From Isochrysis galbana (Eukaryota; Haptophyta; Isochrysidales; Isochrysidaceae), in NCBI GenBank assembly GCA_018136815.1, contig CM030933.1, forward strand, positions 2,115,344-2,179,343: a DNA stretch of 64,000 nucleotides, in the 5' to 3' direction. Numbering within the stretch: position 1 is the first letter of the stretch; each line of letters opens with the position of its first letter. A model generated the notes under the pieces. That model saw only the letters and a program-made list of their open reading frames with translations. It was not told the DNA's origin and did not search any database. This document shows positions 40,013 through 49,189 of this stretch, piece by piece. The translations under genes were made by a program, and so were the position numbers.

Positions 40013-40017
40013 CGTCC

Positions 40018-40080
40018 TTAAGGCCTCGTAACATCGTGTTTGTGTTTGTATTCCGTGTCTGTGCGTTTCGTTACGGGTTT
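40018..40080 (-). terminator. Repeated 3'-end element, copy 2
   Basis: Starts 10 nt after the stop codon at 40,090. It reads AAACCCGTAACGAAACGC, a CA-rich stretch, then GATGTTACGAGGCCTTAAGG on the minus strand. The ends CCCGTAAC and GTTACGAGG can pair as a short stem with a loop of about 45 nt. Confidence 0.45.
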
Positions 40081-40089
40081 CAACGTTTG

Positions 40090-40449
40090 TCACGCGGTAG
40101 CGGCGAAGATCGTCGATGGTGTGAATGTCATCACTAGGCCATTCCATTTGAAGTCAACGAGATTGCGTGTATGAGTGTTTTTAAGATCGTTATTCTTCAA
40201 CCCGAGTGCGAAACCTGCGAATTGCCCAATCAAGACTGCATATTCGTCTTGATTATCTGCTGAGTTGCCTCTTCTTATTGTTGTTTGGTGCAGTTTCATT
40301 TCATTAGGATTCAACGTGAATGTTAGTACAGTATTTTGCCAGTTGTCGGGCAACTTGAATTCCACCATTGCGATTTTACAGCGTTCGAAGAACGTTTTGA
40401 ATTCATCCTTGATATTGTTCGTGATGTCGTCCGGTAATCTGTTCAACAA
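40090..40449 (-). CDS. Unknown virus-like protein, AT-richer
   Basis: 119 residues from ATG 40,449 (MLNRLPDDIT). Its base composition is more AT-rich than any neighbour, with residues such as Asn, Lys and Phe prominent (NNIKDEFKTFFERCK, TLNPNEMKLHQ). It reads as a compact mixed alpha/beta protein with no membrane segment or known motif. A 3'-end element lies 10 nt past the stop. The sequence upstream of the start switches suddenly to very GC-rich DNA (the FkbM fragment), so the gene may be truncated at its 5' end. Confidence 0.55.
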   Translation of the reverse strand: MLNRLPDDITNNIKDEFKTFFERCKIAMVEFKLPDNWQNTVLTFTLNPNEMKLHQTTIRRGNSADNQDEYAVLIGQFAGFALGLKNNDLKNTHTRNLVDFKWNGLVMTFTPSTIFAATA

Positions 40450-40469
40450 ATTGCTAGGCTCGCGTCGAT

Positions 40470-40742
40470 GTGAGCACGGCCGACGCCGAGCTCGCCGCCG
40501 TCCGGCGGGTGCGGCTCATGAAGCTCGACGTGCAGGGGAGCGAGCTGAGCGTCCTCCGCGGCGCGCGGCGCACCCTCCGGCGCACCGCCGCCCTCTCCTT
40601 CGAGGTCGCGCACCGCCACCTGGCCGCGCACAACGCCTCCGCTCAGCTGCTCGCGGCCGAGGTGGCCGCCGCCGGCTTCCGCCTCCGCGAGTCCTGGGAC
40701 CGCACGGGCGGCGACTGGGTCGGGGTGCGCGACCCGCAGTGA
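40470..40742 (+). pseudogene. FkbM-family methyltransferase fragment
   Basis: 90 codons, very GC-rich. The motif RLMKLDVQGSELSVLRGARR matches the conserved 'K-x-D-V-E/Q-G-x-E-x-x-V/L-x-G-A' of FkbM SAM-dependent methyltransferases, followed by a strand ALSFEVAHRHL and a typical C-terminal helix/strand (GFRLRESWDR). The SAM-binding glycine motif and everything N-terminal are missing, so this is a fragment of about one third. Base composition contrasts with the AT-rich gene abutting it at about 40,450, marking a recombination joint. Confidence 0.7.
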
Positions 40743-40798
40743 CGGAATACGTGCGCACCCTCAGTCTGTGTGTTTTCGCTCGTGATTGGTAAGGAGAA

Positions 40799-40925
40799 TC
40801 ATGCGTACCAAGCCCACGTGTGCCCTGGTGCTCTGCGGAGGCGGTTTACCACAACCTGGCTGTAGGCGACAGCCTCTCTCAATTGAACCGCCGGTTCGAA
40901 GTCAAACAGTGGGGGGGTCTTTAAG
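40799..40925 (-). other. Possible virus-like coding fragment
   Basis: A minus-strand frame ending TGA at 40,799 reads LFDFEPAVQLREAVAY and NRLRRAPGHTWAWYA. It looks protein-like but lacks a start and has no known family. A coding remnant is a guess. Confidence 0.25.
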
Positions 40926-40984
40926 GCCTCGTAACATCGTGTTCGTGTTTGTATTTTGTGTTTGTGCGTTTCGTTACGGGTTTT
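40918..40984 (-). terminator. Repeated 3'-end element, copy 3
   Basis: Lies 18 nt after the stop of the second cystine-knot gene. It matches copy 2 closely: AAAACCCGTAACGAAACGC, CA-rich stretch, GATGTTACGAGGCCTTAAAG. Confidence 0.45.
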
Positions 40985-41001
40985 ATACCCGCACGTGTGA
41001 A

Positions 41002-41397
41002 TCAGTCATCAGGTTTGCAGGTACCACTACGACACGTGTATTCACCACAACACTCTGAGTTAGTTTGACACACCGACCCTGGCTCGCGGCATGGCGTGTC
41101 ACACACTCCGTTGTCATTGCACTCAAGTCCTTCACAGCACTCGTCGTCATAACTGCACCCCCCCCGTTTCTCGATACACGGTGGGACCGTACGGCACTTT
41201 TGGTCGGAACACACGAGATCGTGACAACAGTCTCCATCGTTTGCACACTCTCCATCCACATCCTTACATCTGTCTGGCTGCTTCTTATTCGTGAGTACCA
41301 ACGCCACGACGATGGCGGCGACCACGGTGGCGACGACCACCGCGAGCGCGAGGGCAATCAAAAGTCGTTTCGAGGGCATATCTACTCGTATGTCCAT
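41002..41397 (-). CDS. Membrane-anchored triple cystine-knot protein, copy 2
   Basis: 131 residues from ATG 41,397 (MDIRVDMPSKRLL). Same plan as the gene at 38,878: a membrane helix, then three units with CCHDLVC, CCEGLEC and CCGEYTC. All 18 cysteines are present, including the one replaced by Phe in copy 1. The two copies differ at roughly 15 positions, mostly conservative. An eight-A run precedes the start codon in both copies, so the promoter was duplicated with the gene. Function is unknown. Confidence 0.8.
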   Translation of the reverse strand: MDIRVDMPSKRLLIALALAVVVATVVAAIVVALVLTNKKQPDRCKDVDGECANDGDCCHDLVCSDQKCRTVPPCIEKRGGCSYDDECCEGLECNDNGVCDTPCREPGSVCQTNSECCGEYTCRSGTCKPDD

Positions 41398-41404
41398 TTT
41401 TTTT

Positions 41405-41680
41405 CAACGATCCGGCGTCGCGCTCGCCGTCGGCGTGGGTGCCCCCTTCTCGCACCACACGCTCGGGATCGTCGCCTTCGCCCTCGCTCCGCTGCAGTCG
41501 CTCAACGCGCTCGTGCGCGGCACGCCCGGCGCCGTCTACCAGGCCCTCTCGGGACTCGCCCTTATGCCGAGCCAAGGCGATGGCGTTCTCGTCGCGTACG
41601 TGGTGCTGCTCGGCCTCTCCTTCGGGGTGCTCGCGGGGGGACGTCGCTTGGTCAGCAAGGGCGGCTGCGCGCCCTTTTCC
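41405..41680 (+). pseudogene. Fragment of a membrane protein
   Basis: A GC-rich open frame with two hydrophobic stretches (TLGIVAFALAPLQSLNALV and GVLVAYVVLLGLSFGVLAGG). It begins abruptly beside the second cystine-knot gene and runs into TACCAAATGAAGGCAAACG, a motif recurring in this block. No start codon of its own and no family match; probably another spliced-in fragment. Confidence 0.35.
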
Positions 41681-41740
41681 GACCGGGTACCAAATGAAGG
41701 CAAACGACCTACAGCCCCCCCCCGAGGCCTAGAGGAGAAT

Positions 41741-42041
41741 TGGAGCATTGGAGCCTGGAGGCTGGAGGGGAGGGCACGAGGCGCCTCTCCATTGCGAACT
41801 AAGTATACGCTTAGTTGGAACGAGAGCGAGCGAGCGACAAACGAACGAACGAACGACGGACAAAGGAAGAACCACCAGTGACGAATCGAGCGGGACGACC
41901 CCCATGTGGACTGGCTAATGTAAAGTAGAAGAGGGGGGGGGGGGGGGGGGGGGAGCGGGTGGCGCGAGCGAGCGCGCGAAAACTCCCTCTCCCTCCCCCT
42001 CCCGCTCGCGCCCCCGCCTCTGCCCCCCGCGGCCGGCCCGG
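41741..42041. promoter_or_regulatory. RFC3 upstream region with G-run
   Basis: Contains AACTAAGTATACGCTTAGTT, a 7-bp inverted repeat, at 41,797-41,816 and a roughly 22-nt G-run at 41,932-41,953. A GC-rich leader then runs to the RFC3 ATG. A promoter is inferred from position only. Confidence 0.4.
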
Positions 42042-43317
42042 ATGGTGCTCTGGGTCGACAAGTACCGCCCAAAGTCGCTGGATGGACTGGACTACCATAA
42101 AGCACTGAGCGGCCAACTCAAGAGGCTTGTTGCAGGTGGTGACTTCCCACACATGCTCGTGTATGGCCCGTCGGGCGCGGGCAAGAAGACACGCATCATG
42201 GCGCTGCTGCGCGAGATGCACGGCCCCTCAGCGGAGAGGCTCAAGGTGGAGAGCCGCACGTTCAAGATAGGCTCCAACAACATTGAGCTGACACTGCTCT
42301 CCTCGCCGCACCATATCGAGCTCAACCCGAGCGACGCCGGCAACCGAGACCGTGAGGTCGTGCAGGAGGTGATCAAGGAGATCGCACAGACCGCACCCGT
42401 CCTAGGGGGCAGGGCTGATGGCCAGCTTGGCTTCAAAGTGGTGGTCCTCAATGAAGTAGAGCGATTGAGTGAGTCGTGCATTCACTGCCTGCCCCATCAG
42501 CGGACGAATCTTTTGCAACCTAAGAATGCCGTCGGCGTTATCTGTGGTCTAGTAAGTTCACACTGCCCACGATGACTGCTGCTCAGGCAAACCAGCGCAG
42601 CATGCACTCCGCCGAACCATGGAGAAATACGTTGCAACTTGCCGACTTCTACTCTGCTGCACCAATCCGTGTAAGGTGCGGCGGCCATCATGCCTTCATG
42701 CATGGCGCGATGGGCAATAATCCCTGCTCCCCTTGGGATCTCAATCTCATTCATCCTCTGCCGAGTAGGTCATCGCGCCCATCCGCTCCCGCTGTGTCTG
42801 CCTTCGCGTATCTGCTCCCACCCACAACGAGGTCTGTGAAGTGTTGACTTCTGTAGCGAACAAAGAGGGGCTCAAGCTTCCCCACGCACTTGCAATGCGG
42901 ATTTCGCAGTCATCCGAGCGAAACCTACGCCGCGCCGTACTGACGTTGGAGGCGTGCAAGGTGCAGCAATACCCGTTCACCGATAACCAAATGATACAGC
43001 TCCCTGATTGGCTCCTCTTCATCGAAGCGGTGGCGCAAGACATTATTGCCGAGCAGAGCCCACGCCAGATTCTAAAAGTGCGAGGAAGGCTGTACGAGCT
43101 CCTCTCCAGCTGCATACCACCAGAAACAATCATGCAGTATCTTACGCAGGCGCTCTTGAGGCGCGTGCCGCCAGCGGTTCAGCACGAGGCCTTGCATCAT
43201 GCGACACTCTACGACCATCGTCTGCAATTTGGCCAAAAGGCTGTCTTCCACCTTGAGGCCTTCGTGGCTCGCTTCATGACCATATACAAGGGTTTTGCAT
43301 TGCGGAATTCACGTTGA
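42042..43317 (+). CDS. RFC3: Replication factor C subunit 3 (clamp loader), three exons
   Basis: RFC loads the PCNA sliding clamp at primer ends during DNA replication and repair. Exons are 42,042-42,468, 42,587-42,675 and 42,769-43,317. Introns of 118 nt (donor A|GTGAGT) and 93 nt (AAG|GTGCGG ... GAGTAG|GTC) restore one frame of 354 residues, against 356 in human RFC3. N-terminal LWVDKYRPKSL and the RFC box/Walker A GPSGAGKKT (42-50) are clear. The first junction creates ERLSKPAQHALRRTME and the second gives CTNPCKVIAPIRSRC, both matching the family, including the SRC arginine motif. The C-terminal collar has VRGRLYELL and IPPETIMQYL. Walker B is degenerate (LNEVERL), as expected for this subunit. 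Complete and convincing. Confidence 0.96.
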
Positions 43318-44047
43318 TCAAAATGATTCAAAATCCCGCCTCGATGGGTCGTGGCGGTGATTTGGCTGCACAGTGTTGCTGTTTGTGCAGAACTAGTACG
43401 GAGCCGGGCCAATTCTTCCGCCGTTTTGGGTAGATCATGCGAATGACAGCGGTCCATTTTTATGGTTTGGTGAGTCTCGGTTGTCTGTACATAGTGAAAA
43501 TATATTGCTGTGCGTATAGAACCAAGATCTTTGGTCCGGGTCAGCTGCCGATGCCCATGGTTTCGTGTTTCGCTGCGAGAGGCGTGCATGAAGGCCATCG
43601 GTAAAAAATAATACCGGAGGGGGCCTGAAATATGTTTCCGCACGGCTGTCAGAGGCCTGAAATCGGGTATTTTTTGAAATTTTTGCCGGAAGACCCCGAT
43701 TTTTTTGCTGATCTCCCATACCAGAATCTATAGGGAGCATATTTAGGCCTTCGTTTGCCCATTACAGATGGTGCCCTCCGCACCCCCCTAGTGAGTGACC
43801 GGGCTACCGGCTACCGGGGAGCAGGATAGAGGATAGGGATAGGAGTCCCTCGAAACAAATGAGGGGCGGCGAGTCGCCGGTCCATCATCCTTATAATATT
43901 CTTACCGCACATGCGGCCTTGGACCCACTACTTTAACGCAGGAAACTTTCTACACCCCTCCAAAGCTACACCCCTCCAAAGCGTGGGTGCTTCGTCTACA
44001 ACTGTCGGCTGCTTATACCAAAATAAGCGGGGGCCGGGGGTGAAAAA
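43318..44047. other. Intergenic, no gene recognised
   Basis: Downstream of RFC3. AT-richer with short simple tracts. A doubled CTACACCCCTCCAAAGC occurs at 43,952-43,982. Nothing else is supportable. Confidence 0.5.
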
Positions 44048-44054
44048 GAACTGT

Positions 44055-46109
44055 TAGGGCGGTCAAACAGGGCTTTTTAAGTACTAATATGGGGGGGTCG
44101 ACATTTTTGACCGTGAGCGGAAAGCCCCGGCGAAAGCGGCTCGGAGGGTCTCCCCGCCTTTTCAGAATCCTCGTCCGAAAAGACGGTGCGAAGTCCCGTC
44201 GGACCCCCCCCCCCTTGCACACGCTCTGGCGGCTCACACGAGCCGAACTAGACGTCGCTCCCACTGAGAGATGTGTTTCTTTCACTTAAAAGGTGCCTAG
44301 ACATATATTAAATTAGGGGTCCGACGCCCCATATTGCCTATAAAGCAAATTTCAAACCCTGGTGCCCCAGCAATGACGTCCGCGCATGCACATGCGCACC
44401 ATACACGGCTCGCACACGGCCGATTCGGCCGTCAGAGGATGCTCCTTGACGGTCCCGACCCTCGCCCCGCAGGATTCGCTCTGGCTCGCGACTGACGAGG
44501 AGCTGGAGCACCAGGACGCCATGGCGCTCGACGCTGCTCGCTGGTCGACAAAAGTTTGTTGGCCGATTGCGGGACAGGTGCGCTGCCGATCGCGCCCGCT
44601 CTGGCGCAGGTCGACCGAGCCCAATCCTACAATGGCTTTGCCGCCCCAAACGGCAGGTTCCCGACTCGTCTTTCGACGCTGTGAGGCAGGGAGAACACCT
44701 GCCGCCGATGCTCAACCAGAGCATCGGCGGCAGGTGTTCTCTCTATATTTTCGTCGGCTTCTCGGATTTTCACGTGCATCATAGGGCTGGTAGCAATCTA
44801 GAAATGTAATTTAAGCTCGACTGCACCGTGCTCTGCGACGGCGCGACGCGCGCGGCCGAACAGTACTGTGGAATTGATAGCCTTTTGTTTGACGTCTAAA
44901 GGGAGAATTTTTCTCCGCATGGAGGGCTCGAAAATTGGGCAGAAGGGCGAATTTCGAGCTCTAGACCGCCCGTTCTTTTGGCTACTAGTAGATTCAACAT
45001 GTAATCTAGCCAAGCACCGGCCTGAAAGCTTCAGGCGTGATGGTTGCGATCGATTTCTGTGGGCAATCGTGTCGTGAATCACGATTGGACACTGGCTGCT
45101 TTGCGCTCATCACGAGCCAACTTTTAGAATTTTTTGGACACACAGATGGCCTCCAAGGCCATTCACGTTCGGAGACACACAGGTCGTGCCCGCCAAGCAC
45201 GGGCCAGTCAATAGTTCGCCCGTTTCTATAGCACAACATCCCAACATGGAGCACAAAAAGAAGTTTTGTTTTCGCGTTGACGTGCTGAATTGACGGACAG
45301 CCTCGTGTTTTCGAGCGTCTCACGTTCGATTTCGAGAGACAACCCCTCCTTTTCTTTCGATGATTCGACAGTCTCATATGGTAAGACTGGTTGGCTACCG
45401 AAATATTGTCATTTGGGCATGCTGGTGGTCATGTACTGTGCTCATATGTGTCTTGGACTGGTGAAATGAAGACTAAAATTAGAATTACTATGGTTATAAT
45501 TTGGCAAAACTATAATGAATTTGATCTTTTTCTCCTGCGGCGGCGCGCGATGGCGGCCGCAGCGATGGTCGCTGGCCTCGCCAGTGGCCTCGCACGTGTG
45601 GCCTGTGGCCGCTCTGGCGAGGGTCTGCGCGGCCAGGAGGCCAGCAGGCACCCCCTCCCACCATACTGAGGCGGTGCCGCGCGTGATGGGCCAGCCCATC
45701 ATGCGCAGCACCGTCATTTTGACGGCTCGCGGCCAGCCGCGCACTGCACGTGCGCGAGAGGCTGGCAGCAGATGCCAGCAGGGGCGAGGTGGAGGGCGCA
45801 GGCGACGCCGTGCGATCGCGCAGGGCTCTGTGCTGCCTGTCCTGGGGTAACCGTGCCCGGGGAACGCAGGCGCGCGTCGCACAGCGCGACCTGTGGTGCA
45901 CTTTTGTGGTCGACGTCAATTTCGCACGAGCGCGAAAACGTTTTTGGGTCTGTGTGTCGAATGGCGTCGAAAATGTGCATATTTCTTATAAGATTGTGCC
46001 TAATATACCCATTTCCAGGGTAATTCCCTAAAAATCGCGTGATAAAACCTCAATCTTGACTTGGTGAATTTTCACCCTTAGAAGTTAAAAGGCGTGTTTG
46101 ACCGCCCTA
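44055..46109. mobile_element. hAT-like DNA transposon, 2.06 kb, non-autonomous
   Basis: Ends TAGGGCGGTCAAACAG and CGTGTTTGACCGCCCTA form a 15-bp perfect inverted repeat extended imperfectly through CTTTT. GAACTGT lies on both sides (44,048-44,054 and 46,110-46,116). A 7-8-bp duplication and YAGGG-type ends point to hAT. No transposase domain is readable inside, so it would rely on one made elsewhere. A partial inverted copy of its left 460 bp lies at 59,876-60,345. The interior carries a 23-bp perfect hairpin (44,691-44,741). Confidence 0.78.
44691..44741. repeat. Perfect 23-bp hairpin, 5-nt loop
   Basis: GAGAACACCTGCCGCCGATG followed by CTC, the loop AACCA, then the exact reverse complement ending GTTCTC. 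There are no mismatches over 23 bp. It sits inside the hAT-like element. It could form a cruciform or RNA hairpin, or mark a head-to-head rearrangement joint. Confidence 0.95.
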
Positions 46110-46117
46110 GAACTGTA

Positions 46118-46340
46118 CCTACATGTGAAACACAGGAACAGGAACAGTGTTTTTTTTCGGAGGCCCAAAACATATGTTTTTCGCTGTTTTATTTCGGGCG
46201 CCCCCCCCCCTCCCCACACATCTGTTTATACACTGTTTTTCTCTGTTTTTTTCGACGGCAAAAAATATTGTTTTTGCTGTTTATTTCTTATTTCTAAGTT
46301 TAACTGTGTTTCACGTTTCACATGTACATGTACATGTAGG
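46118..46340. mobile_element. hAT-like MITE, 223 bp
   Basis: Ends CCTACATGTGAAACACAG and CATGTACATGTAGG, the same family as the element at 36,099. It is flanked by a perfect 8-bp duplication GAACTGTA (46,110-46,117 and 46,341-46,348). The left duplication is also the right flank of the preceding transposon, so the two insertions share one site. The right end has ACATGT repeated. The interior is T-rich with no coding capacity. Confidence 0.85.
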
Positions 46341-46348
46341 GAACTGTA

Positions 46349-46705
46349 CCTCAGGTTGCACCTTCTCACCATCTGGAAGAGCGTGTGACACGGTCGGCGG
46401 TCGGCGGTGAGCGAGGGGAAGAAAAGATTTTCAACAAATTTGTCGAGTCCATTCGTCGTGGTCTTACACCCTTGAGCGTCGTCGTCATGCAACATCTGCA
46501 ACATGCGCGCTAGTGTTGTAGAGAATTGGAGTGGTCTCTCGGCGGGGGTACGTACCACGTTGAGAATAGCGTCTTGTTGACTAGCATCCCTAGCCACATA
46601 CACCGGACGAGCCATGCACCAACCGCGCATACCCCCATCGCGGGGTAGGGGCTCCATCCGTTGCCAGTTGCCGATGAGGCACGGTCCCTCAGCACTAGGA
46701 TTCAA
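46349..46705 (-). pseudogene. Coding-like fragment of unknown family, shared with 62.9 kb
   Basis: A minus-strand frame from ATG 46,705 (MNPSAEGPCLIGNW) contains MRGWCMARPVYVARDASQQDA and runs on (TLARMLQMLHDDDAQG) until the 223-bp MITE. The GWCMARPVY segment recurs nearly identically at 62,872-62,935 on the plus strand. A repeated protein-coding segment suggests part of a mobile element or multigene family. I recognise no domain. Confidence 0.45.
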
Positions 46706-46849
46706 CTTAGGACAACAAGAAAACTCTGAGACTATTAGTCCTCAATATAAAACACCTTCAAGAATGTTTTTTTTTAGTCCTCAATATAAAAGGATTTTCC
46801 TCCTGCGATCTCTGAAGGTGCGTCGGGAGGACGGGAGCGCGGCAGGCAA

Positions 46850-47926
46850 ATGCAACTGGACGGAAGGACCACCAGCAAGATAGAACGAGCCATACTCTTG
46901 CTGGAGCGGCCGCAGCTGCTATTCCAGCTCCCCGGGCCCGTGTTTGCGGACGTACCATCCCCTGAAATTTCCGCCAAAGGGTGCCTTGAGTATGCTCTTC
47001 TTGGCCTTGCCTTCACGTTTGTAAATATCCTGCTTGTGAGCGCCACAGCTCCTCCACGGGAACGGCAACGTCGGCAGCTCTATGTCATTCAACAATTTCC
47101 TGTGACACTATCTATCATCGTAGTCCGATGGGCAATTTATGCTTCGGCGCGCCACATCAGCTTCGCGGCGTGGCTTCTCAGCCATCCGCTGAACGTCTTT
47201 GAGGCGGTGCATATTCAGTGGAATGCGGATAGATTTGAAGGTCGAGCCCCAAAAGGGGCCAATTTCAGGGCCATGAGACTTTGCATCAAAGCTTCATTTG
47301 TTGAGGTGATGGCTGTAACGTTCCTTCACCGTATACAAGAGCCTTGGATACAGTCAGGAGCACCTGCAGCGGCACCACTCATGCGAGCGGCCTGTGGTAT
47401 GAGCCTCCTGTTCGACCTCAGTGTTGATACGGTCTTTTACCCAATGCATCGGGCCAGCCATGAGTACCGCCAGCTCTACCGGTGGATTCACCGCGATCAT
47501 CATACGGATACTGGGCACGAGGGAACGGAGGGCGGGCAGCACCTCTTAGCATGGGAAACATATGCGATCTCATGGATTGAACTCTTCCTCATCTCAGCCG
47601 GCTACGGCCTTGGGTTTGCCGTGGTAATCTGGACCTACGGTGATGTCTTCGATCTTTTCAGCCTTTCATTACTGGTGACATGGGCGCATCTCATTGAGTT
47701 GCTGGGGCACACGAGCATGGGTTGGACAATGCACGGTAACCCTTTGAGAATGATGCAAGAAGGTCTTGGCATTGACTTAAAAATTACCGACCATACAATG
47801 CACCACCGCAGGCCGCTGTCGAATTTTGCCAAGCGCCTTACCGTCTTCGATCGTCTCTGTGGTACCTACATCCCGGAATCGACTATTGACACCAACCTGG
47901 AAGGGACGCAAATTGTGACTACTTAA
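46850..47926 (+). CDS. Fatty-acid hydroxylase superfamily (sterol desaturase-like) membrane enzyme
   Basis: 358 residues in a single exon from ATG 46,850. These di-iron membrane oxidases hydroxylate or desaturate sterols and lipids in the endoplasmic reticulum. Three histidine boxes are present: HRASH (200-204), HRDHH (214-218) and HTMHH (315-319). Additional histidines are in LIELLGHTSMGW. Hydrophobic segments lie at about 48-65, 82-100, 180-195 and 240-285. The order and spacing fit the superfamily that contains C-5 sterol desaturase and C-4 methyl sterol oxidase. The sequence does not tell which substrate is used. N-terminal residues 1-40 are not membrane-like and the exact start could be later. 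Confidence 0.88.
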   Translation: MQLDGRTTSKIERAILLLERPQLLFQLPGPVFADVPSPEISAKGCLEYALLGLAFTFVNILLVSATAPPRERQRRQLYVIQQFPVTLSIIVVRWAIYASARHISFAAWLLSHPLNVFEAVHIQWNADRFEGRAPKGANFRAMRLCIKASFVEVMAVTFLHRIQEPWIQSGAPAAAPLMRAACGMSLLFDLSVDTVFYPMHRASHEYRQLYRWIHRDHHTDTGHEGTEGGQHLLAWETYAISWIELFLISAGYGLGFAVVIWTYGDVFDLFSLSLLVTWAHLIELLGHTSMGWTMHGNPLRMMQEGLGIDLKITDHTMHHRRPLSNFAKRLTVFDRLCGTYIPESTIDTNLEGTQIVTT

Positions 47927-49189
47927 AGTCACGGTAGAGGAGACCAAACTTTGGGGCCCCGGTGTGAAATGCACCAAAGTAATGGATTTCCCGCCCTCAA
48001 GCCCGTTCCACGGCACTTAGCTCGACTCGTATGTTTTACCTCTCCAACTCGGCAGCATTCTGCTTTGGACGCATTTGTCGCAAGGGGTAAAGTGAAGGAA
48101 AGAGGAATTAATTGGATTCGCACAAAGCTGACGCGGAGAGTCGGCGTATAGTGGGGTCAAGGGAATGCTCGTCGCTGTACCTGATGCACCATCTCGTGGT
48201 GGGCAAGAGGGGAAGAGGAGGCCGCCTGTTGATTGTACACAATAAAGAAAAACTTCTTAATATTCTCGCCGCGCGCGCGACCCTGCATATCTACCTCGCA
48301 GCCGCGCCCGCATCCCTTAGTAGTCCCTCTCACTCGCCTTGCGGCTCGCTCGCGTCCCCTCGTGCTCTACTGGGGGGCTCAGTGGTTGTCGGCGTGTACG
48401 TGTACCGATCCCCGATGGTCGACTCCTCGGCCTTCTCTTGCGCCATCGGGCAGTCGGTCGTTTCTTGAAGTTCCCGTGGTTATGTTTTGGATTCGGGATT
48501 GCGTTGCTCGCGAAGGCTTCGGTATAGGGTCGTAGGAAGTGGGGGTGGCCCCCGCGCCCGGCCTTGGCATGGGTGTGCCATACCCAGATACCCAGCACCT
48601 GACCCCGCCCTAGCCCACACCCGCCTCGCAGCAAGCTTCCCTGGCTGAAAAGTCAGAGTTGGCGTCTCTCTCGGCAGGCGCGGCCGGTCAGCAGATCGGC
48701 TACAGGGCTCGAAGGAATTGGGGGGGCAGTGCGCGTGTGTATTCGTGAAATATGAAATGTGTGTATGGACGGTTTGTGCGCCGCGTGGCGACGCGCAGGC
48801 AGTCCATATGTGCGCGTCTGGAGCCTAATTTCTAGTGTCTGTGGCATGTTTGAAAGGGCGCTAGGGGCACCGTAACATAATTTAATGATATGTTTATGAT
48901 AAACAAATCTAGCTTTCGTAGAGTTGTCACGTCATTTGTAGGTGAACGACAGAGAACTAATGTTTCCCGGTCGCCGCATTACAGATGTTTCGCCAGCCCC
49001 TCACCCTCTCTAATCCTTCCCCGAGAGAATTCTCCTCTCCCGCCTCGCCTCTCGCGGCTGTCTCCCTGGGTGCCGCCCCCCCCCCCCTCCTCCCCCCCGC
49101 CGCCCCCCCGCCCCCCCGCCCCCGCCACCCCCCGCCACCCCGCCGCCCCCCCCCCCCGCCCCCCCGCCGCCGCCCGGTCTCGGATGTGT
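47927..49189. other. Intergenic, low-complexity C-rich end
   Basis: No gene is supported. Positions 48,300-48,650 are GC-rich with short Pro-coding frames. Positions 49,075-49,180 are almost pure C/G (poly-C interrupted by G), simple sequence likely to be assembled imprecisely. Confidence 0.5.

Larger units (their letters stand above)
37105..41740. mobile_element. Endogenised giant-virus-like gene mosaic
   Basis: About 4.6 kb of short, intronless, tightly packed genes and fragments on both strands, unlike the host genes around it. Contents are a GNAT acetyltransferase, a Fanzor C-terminus, two cystine-knot membrane proteins, an N-myristoylation-type membrane protein, an AT-rich unknown gene and an FkbM fragment. 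Shared non-coding signals recur: AAAACCCGTAACGAAAC in both orientations, TACCAAATGAAGGCAA in four places, and a 125-bp block in two places. Fanzor genes, FkbM methyltransferases and such membrane proteins are typical of algal large DNA viruses. I infer an integrated and rearranged viral segment; the boundaries are approximate. Confidence 0.65.
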
